Program-made: the position numbers and the translations under genes
Shown here: positions 7,001 to 7,299 of the stretch, piece by piece
Layout of the letters: every line of letters starts with the position of its first letter
Position numbering within the stretch: position 1 is the first letter of the stretch
The notes under the pieces: model-generated
The model's input: only the letters and a program-made list of their open reading frames with translations
What the model was told of the DNA's origin: nothing
The model's database searches: none
NCBI GenBank assembly: GCA_003552745.1
Contig: PUOG01000201.1
Location: 1 to 7,299, forward strand
Reading direction: 5' to 3'
Origin: Spirochaetaceae bacterium
Lineage (GTDB): Bacteria; Spirochaetota; Spirochaetia; DSM-27196; SKKC01
Length of the DNA: 7,299 nt

Positions 7001-7122
7001 AGATTCGAGATGCTCGGCGCTTCCGCCTCCTGATGGGCACACGCAGATTCGCCGAAGTCGTCCAATTGCTCGAGTCATACGGGGTGGTTTCGAAGCGGGT
7101 GCGTGACACCCTCCAGCTTTGA
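4021..7122 (+). CDS. Class III nucleotide cyclase fused to STAND/AAA-type ATPase and TPR-like tail
   Basis: This 1033-residue cytosolic signalling protein probably makes cAMP from ATP. Residues 14-180 are the cyclase homology domain: metal-binding D22 (FSDMKDFT) and D66 (GDALVAVFG) are the usual 44 residues apart, K62 (EKYIGD) fits adenine selection, and R142 is the transition-state arginine. The partner Asn four residues before that Arg is Ser138 (GHAMSVASRL instead of the usual G-x-x-V-N-x-A-x-R). Residues 196-445 are the ATPase: EFFGRRD at about 201-207, Walker A GDVGIGKT at 231-238, Walker B VVIDNYQFAD with D353, then NPLFIEE at 437-443. A winged-helix-like segment (about 457-560) and a long degenerate TPR-like helical region to the end follow; no C-terminal DNA-binding domain is seen. 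The layout is that of soluble adenylyl cyclase, but with one cyclase domain. GTG at 4021 gives MASEHESLRSGERRNVTV, a normal short lead-in; a TTG at 3982 would add 13 residues but lies in the promoter-like -35. Confidence 0.92.
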   Translation: MASEHESLRSGERRNVTVMFSDMKDFTALSEKLDPEDMDGLMDTIFSRFERIVREHDGTVEKYIGDALVAVFGVPNIHEDDPSRAINAALSFHAEIDDINRRRTQDTVTLAFRIGIHTGLITTGRRGDFEVVTGHAMSVASRLQSNAGPGEVLVSESTRRRAEQDFVFGDARDVQLKGKTESIRAYRVLGRDPNPLFAGGEFFGRRDLLARFTHSYLRHDGGQPGGFFLTGDVGIGKTRLAGQFIEQVRSLPGFDAAVLTARARMYRKTHFSVIVDLLLTYFKAGPASPEELIDEAMRTLEIDRNAAEIFADLSSNESEQVGEHQAIIVLYAMFRSILERSARSAFSPIVVIDNYQFADPQSRDFLEFLLKNIPTKPFFVITARTGTVSDVGQLSQLNVVEVPSLEAEESEQLINALWPNGGSEETRRAILRSSAGNPLFIEEYVRYARESSNSATIPSSIQSILLSSIEVYPQGRRNLLRKLSVFKQSFSRSDAYFVEEHTAGNPEDVENALNTFIGDGIIFETDVVLAFKHDVLKQTLYNSLLNHNKRILHRVVAELMRKQEQPHLERLLHHLARGELFEELADSIEQAPDVHANADVLPYVDIVLREADRLSGDRRRTFLFMKSAIHFNCGNSAESDAVVREMFEIATKTERIEYAASAFHITTGHHIERFEFQKAKACGERAISHYQLLLDSEDNENDDASHWRRSIQNVRYLLTITTSLSYDYDLADEHIRQIEEENDESDAPVTEARAESFFIRGEYRKSLEAIESYLERRTDSAAPHHGMLYSAMRIYWQLCDYERMLTLLDQLIHTSIPKTSYLSQIHAARAAAEYNAGSSNRSEDGNKGDAQAFRRSNVESYLRQAEFYVLQIRTDFGKLDALRTLALASYGTGFFERAEQHARLGAAIGLHHSASFPTLTCLMILVELLDRRGETAAADFFLREAAGVVQQKCSLPSHDLISFHYFRCVRFPDDPMCSESLHRASVLLDHECNEIRDARRFRLLMGTRRFAEVVQLLESYGVVSKRVRDTLQL

Positions 7123-7123
7123 C

Positions 7124-7151
7124 TTGACAACGAGAGAACGGCGGCCATACT
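7124..7151 (+). promoter_or_regulatory. Putative promoter for the cyclic-nucleotide-binding protein gene
   Basis: A perfect TTGACA (7124-7129), two bases after the cyclase stop codon, is followed after 16 bp by CATACT (7146-7151, 4 of 6). The -10 ends 10 nt before the ATG at 7162, the same distance as in the cyclase promoter. Arms ACGGC (7138-7142) and GCCGT (7156-7160) flank the -10 as an inverted repeat, a possible operator or small hairpin. The gene could therefore be expressed apart from the cyclase as well as by read-through. Confidence 0.55.
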
Positions 7152-7161
7152 AGCAGCCGTC

Positions 7162-7299
7162 ATGAAACCGGATGAAGCGCTGAGACAGGTATCCCTCTTC
7201 GAAGGACTGAGTAACCACCACATCAAAATCCTCGCGAAATCGTGCACCGAGCGATCGTTCGAGAAAGACGAGTTCCTCGTTCGACAAGGCAATCCGGGC
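7162..7299 (+). CDS. Cyclic-nucleotide-binding (CRP/FNR-type cNMP domain) protein, N-terminal part
   Basis: Only the first 46 codons lie inside the window; the frame is open at the right edge. The translation begins MKPDEALRQVSLFEGLSNHH and continues to FEKDEFLVRQGNPG. That matches the start of the cNMP-binding fold: the 'L-x-x-x-x-L-F-x-G-L' helix, then 'F-x-K-x-E-x-L-x-x-Q-G-x-P-G' leading into the first strands of the beta-roll. The phosphate-binding cassette and whatever follows it (helix-turn-helix, kinase, transporter or nothing) are outside the window, so it may be a CRP-like transcription factor or another cAMP effector. It starts 39 bp after the cyclase gene on the same strand, the obvious candidate to read the cyclase's product. 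There is no Shine-Dalgarno; the ATG is chosen because the family motif starts about 10 residues in. Confidence 0.82.
   Translation, partial: MKPDEALRQVSLFEGLSNHHIKILAKSCTERSFEKDEFLVRQGNPG

Overview
The window is GC-rich (roughly 60 % by eye) and densely coded. It holds four genes on the + strand, one on the - strand, and the first 46 codons of a sixth (+ strand) at the right edge. No RNA gene, insertion sequence, phage gene or CRISPR array was found. The gene set, and the short Gln-rich coiled-coil protein that begins MGEIKSALELALE, remind me of free-living Spirochaetaceae. That placement is an impression without a database search; only 'GC-rich bacterium' is firm.

Region 1 (1-1762): the C-terminal part of a NorD/CbbO-type von Willebrand A (VWA) protein, cut by the left edge, overlaps by an ATGA junction a 5-formyltetrahydrofolate cyclo-ligase gene. 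The two are probably translationally coupled. Region 2 (1763-2505): a small Gln-rich coiled-coil protein of unknown function has its own promoter-like sequence and a clear Shine-Dalgarno. Its stop codon lies inside a run of 17-bp, individually palindromic tandem repeats that fill most of the gap to the next, convergent gene.

Region 3 (2506-3903, - strand): an M20-family metallopeptidase with its metal-site residues intact. Region 4 (3904-4020): a 117-bp divergent intergenic region with a 22-bp imperfect palindrome over the -10 region of the peptidase promoter and a separate promoter-like sequence for the cyclase.

Region 5 (4021-7299): a large signalling protein with a class III nucleotide cyclase domain, a STAND/AAA-type ATPase and a long helical TPR-like tail (the architecture seen in soluble adenylyl cyclase). 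It is followed 39 bp later by the start of a protein with a CRP-type cyclic-nucleotide-binding domain. Together these look like a second-messenger module: sensor/ATPase, cyclase, then cAMP (or cGMP) receptor. Three genes here (peptidase, cyclase, cyclic-nucleotide-binding protein) lack a Shine-Dalgarno and have a -10-like hexamer only 7-10 nt before the start codon, suggesting leaderless or nearly leaderless mRNAs.

The most interesting points are the cyclase/receptor pair, substitutions at catalytic positions in the cyclase and its ATPase, the palindrome in the divergent promoter, the repeated leaderless-like start arrangement, and the palindromic 17-bp repeats.
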